Origin: Ramlibacter tataouinensis TTB310
GTDB taxonomy: Bacteria > Pseudomonadota > Gammaproteobacteria > Burkholderiales > Burkholderiaceae_C
NCBI RefSeq assembly: GCF_000215705.1
Contig: NC_015677.1
Location: 3,360,001-3,424,000, forward strand
Reading direction: 5' to 3'
DNA length: 64,000 nucleotides
The translations under genes were made by a program, and so were the position numbers. A model generated the notes under the pieces. It saw only the letters and a program-made list of their open reading frames with translations, was not told where the DNA came from and searched no databases. Below, piece after piece: positions 63,097 through 64,000 of the stretch (position 1 is the first letter of the stretch; each line of letters starts with the position of its first letter).

Positions 63097-63808
63097 ACTG
63101 GTGCTGGCCGCCTGCCTCGGCCTGGGCGCGCCGGCCCAGCTGCTTGCCCAATCGCCCAGCCGGCAGGAGGTGCAGCAGGCCGCGGACGTGGTGCGCAGCC
63201 ATCCGGACCTCGGGGGCAGGAAGAAGGTCAAGACCCTGCGGCTGCGCGAACGCGACGATCCCTCCGAGAAGCAGCAGGATCCCGCTCAATGGCGCTGGGT
63301 GCTGGCGCTGTTCCGCTGGATGGCCGAAACTGCGCGGGTGCTGGTCTGGGTGGGCGGCGCGGTCCTGGTGGCGCTGTTGCTGGTGGGCCTGCGGCACTGG
63401 CTGCGGGTGCGCAGCCAGGCATTCCGCATGCCCGCGGGCGCTCCCCCGACGCACGTGCAAAGCCTGGACATACGCCCGGAGAGCCTGCCGCCGCAGGTGG
63501 GCGCCGCCGCGGCCGGACTGTGGCAGCGCGGCGAGCACGTGGCCGCGCTGTCGCTGCTGTACCGTGGCGCGCTGTCGCGTCTGGTGCACGGCCACGGCCT
63601 GCCGATCAAGGGTGCCAGCACCGAGGGTGAATGCCTGGCGCTGGCCCGCACGCGCCTCGACCCGGCCGGCGGCGCCTTCTTCTCCACCCTGGTCGCTGCG
63701 TGGCAGCTGGCGGTCTACGGCGCCCGCCTGCCCGACGGGACGCAGGTGCTCGCGCTGTGCCGCGAGTTCGACACCCAGCTTCCGGCACCTGCGCCGGGGC
63801 CCTCGTGA
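63083..63808 (+). CDS. DUF4129-type membrane protein
   Basis: A 241-residue protein: signal peptide (MRWPELVLAACLGLGAPAQLLAQ), a periplasmic charged part, one membrane helix (about 88-110) and a cytoplasmic helical domain (GLWQRGEHVAALSLLYRGALSRLV ... STEGECLALAR) typical of DUF4129. Start is GTG 63083. The family is linked to transglutaminase-like and MoxR-cluster proteins. The stop overlaps the following ATG (TGATG). Confidence 0.85.
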   Translation: MRWPELVLAACLGLGAPAQLLAQSPSRQEVQQAADVVRSHPDLGGRKKVKTLRLRERDDPSEKQQDPAQWRWVLALFRWMAETARVLVWVGGAVLVALLLVGLRHWLRVRSQAFRMPAGAPPTHVQSLDIRPESLPPQVGAAAAGLWQRGEHVAALSLLYRGALSRLVHGHGLPIKGASTEGECLALARTRLDPAGGAFFSTLVAAWQLAVYGARLPDGTQVLALCREFDTQLPAPAPGPS

Positions 63809-64000
63809 TGAGCCGCGCCGCCTGGGTCCGCGTCGGCGTGCTGGTCCTGCTGGTGCTGGCCGGCGCCTGGCTGGTACGCGCCACCGAGTGGGTGGAGCAG
63901 GAAGTCGACCAACCGGCGCGGGGCGAGGCCGCGCGCAACGACTTCTTCGCCTTCGAGCAGCTGATGCAGCGCCTGGGCGTGCCGCTGGAGCGGCGGCGGG
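63808..64000 (+). CDS. DUF4350-like membrane protein, 3' end cut by window
   Basis: The first 64 codons of a gene that leaves the window. It has a basic start, one membrane helix (MSRAAWVRVGVLVLLVLAGAWLV) and then ATEWVEQEVDQPARGEAARNDFFAFEQLMQRLGVPLERRR, the usual opening of DUF4350 proteins in this cluster. MoxR and DUF58 genes are expected just beyond the window. Confidence 0.7.
   Translation, partial: MSRAAWVRVGVLVLLVLAGAWLVRATEWVEQEVDQPARGEAARNDFFAFEQLMQRLGVPLERRR

Overview
The window is about 70% GC, densely coded, and looks chromosomal. Gene content and layout point to a free-living betaproteobacterium of the Burkholderiales, most like Comamonadaceae (Ramlibacter or Variovorax-like): Bug/TctC binding proteins, tctAB, livHMGF, a CDP-glucoseen-reductase-like ferredoxin reductase, ftsK-lolA, rpmB-rpmG, ileS-lspA, lolC-lolD and the rpfE-recJ pair. 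Taxonomy is inferred from gene order and protein character, not from a marker gene. No rRNA, tRNA, CRISPR array, integrase, transposase or prophage gene was seen. Most other-frame ORFs are GC-driven shadows and were left out.

Layout. 1-5.7 kb: an unrecognised protein cut by the window edge, an SDR/epimerase, a [2Fe-2S]/FAD reductase, a Bug-type binding protein and a small outer-membrane barrel. 5.7-9.4 kb: livHMGF (minus strand) with a terminator-like hairpin in its leader. 9.4-15 kb: rarA, a small membrane protein, ftsK-lolA and a Crp/Fnr regulator. 15.2-17.4 kb: trxB, rpmB-rpmG and a DUF3597 gene, with two near-identical terminators. 17.4-25 kb: acyl-CoA desaturase, an rRNA methyltransferase and purN; then two acyl-CoA dehydrogenases with a lipoprotein hydrolase; then an HNH protein. 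25-31 kb: ribF, ileS-lspA and a Na/Pi-type transporter. 31-38 kb: response regulator, Nudix, quinone oxidoreductase, two EamA transporters, an SDR, and a lower-GC islet with DinB, DUF3606 and RlpA-like genes. 38-46 kb: tctAB, two overlapping unknown lipoproteins, an orphan GspE-type ATPase, a spermidine-synthase-like protein, a serine hydrolase and TatD. 46-50.5 kb: trypsin-like protease, MoxR ATPase, DUF58 and VWA proteins. 50.5-52.7 kb: a RidA-family lipoprotein followed by a Tat-exported PLP-fold protein. 53-60 kb: lolCD, rpfE-recJ, two small unknowns, an ornithine-cyclodeaminase-family reductase and dcd. 60-64 kb: an overlapping string RDD-RDD-SpoIIM-membrane protein-DUF4129-DUF4350 that runs off the window.

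Envelope biology is a recurring theme. LspA, LolA, LolC/E and LolD are all here, together with at least six predicted lipoproteins. The most unusual unit is the ridA-like/PLP-protein pair. RidA normally detoxifies reactive imines made by PLP enzymes in the cytoplasm; here both partners carry lipoprotein export signals, suggesting the chemistry has moved to the cell envelope. Next in interest are the two MoxR-type membrane clusters, a hairpin-rich element at the 5' end of the DUF58 gene, and the liv leader hairpin.
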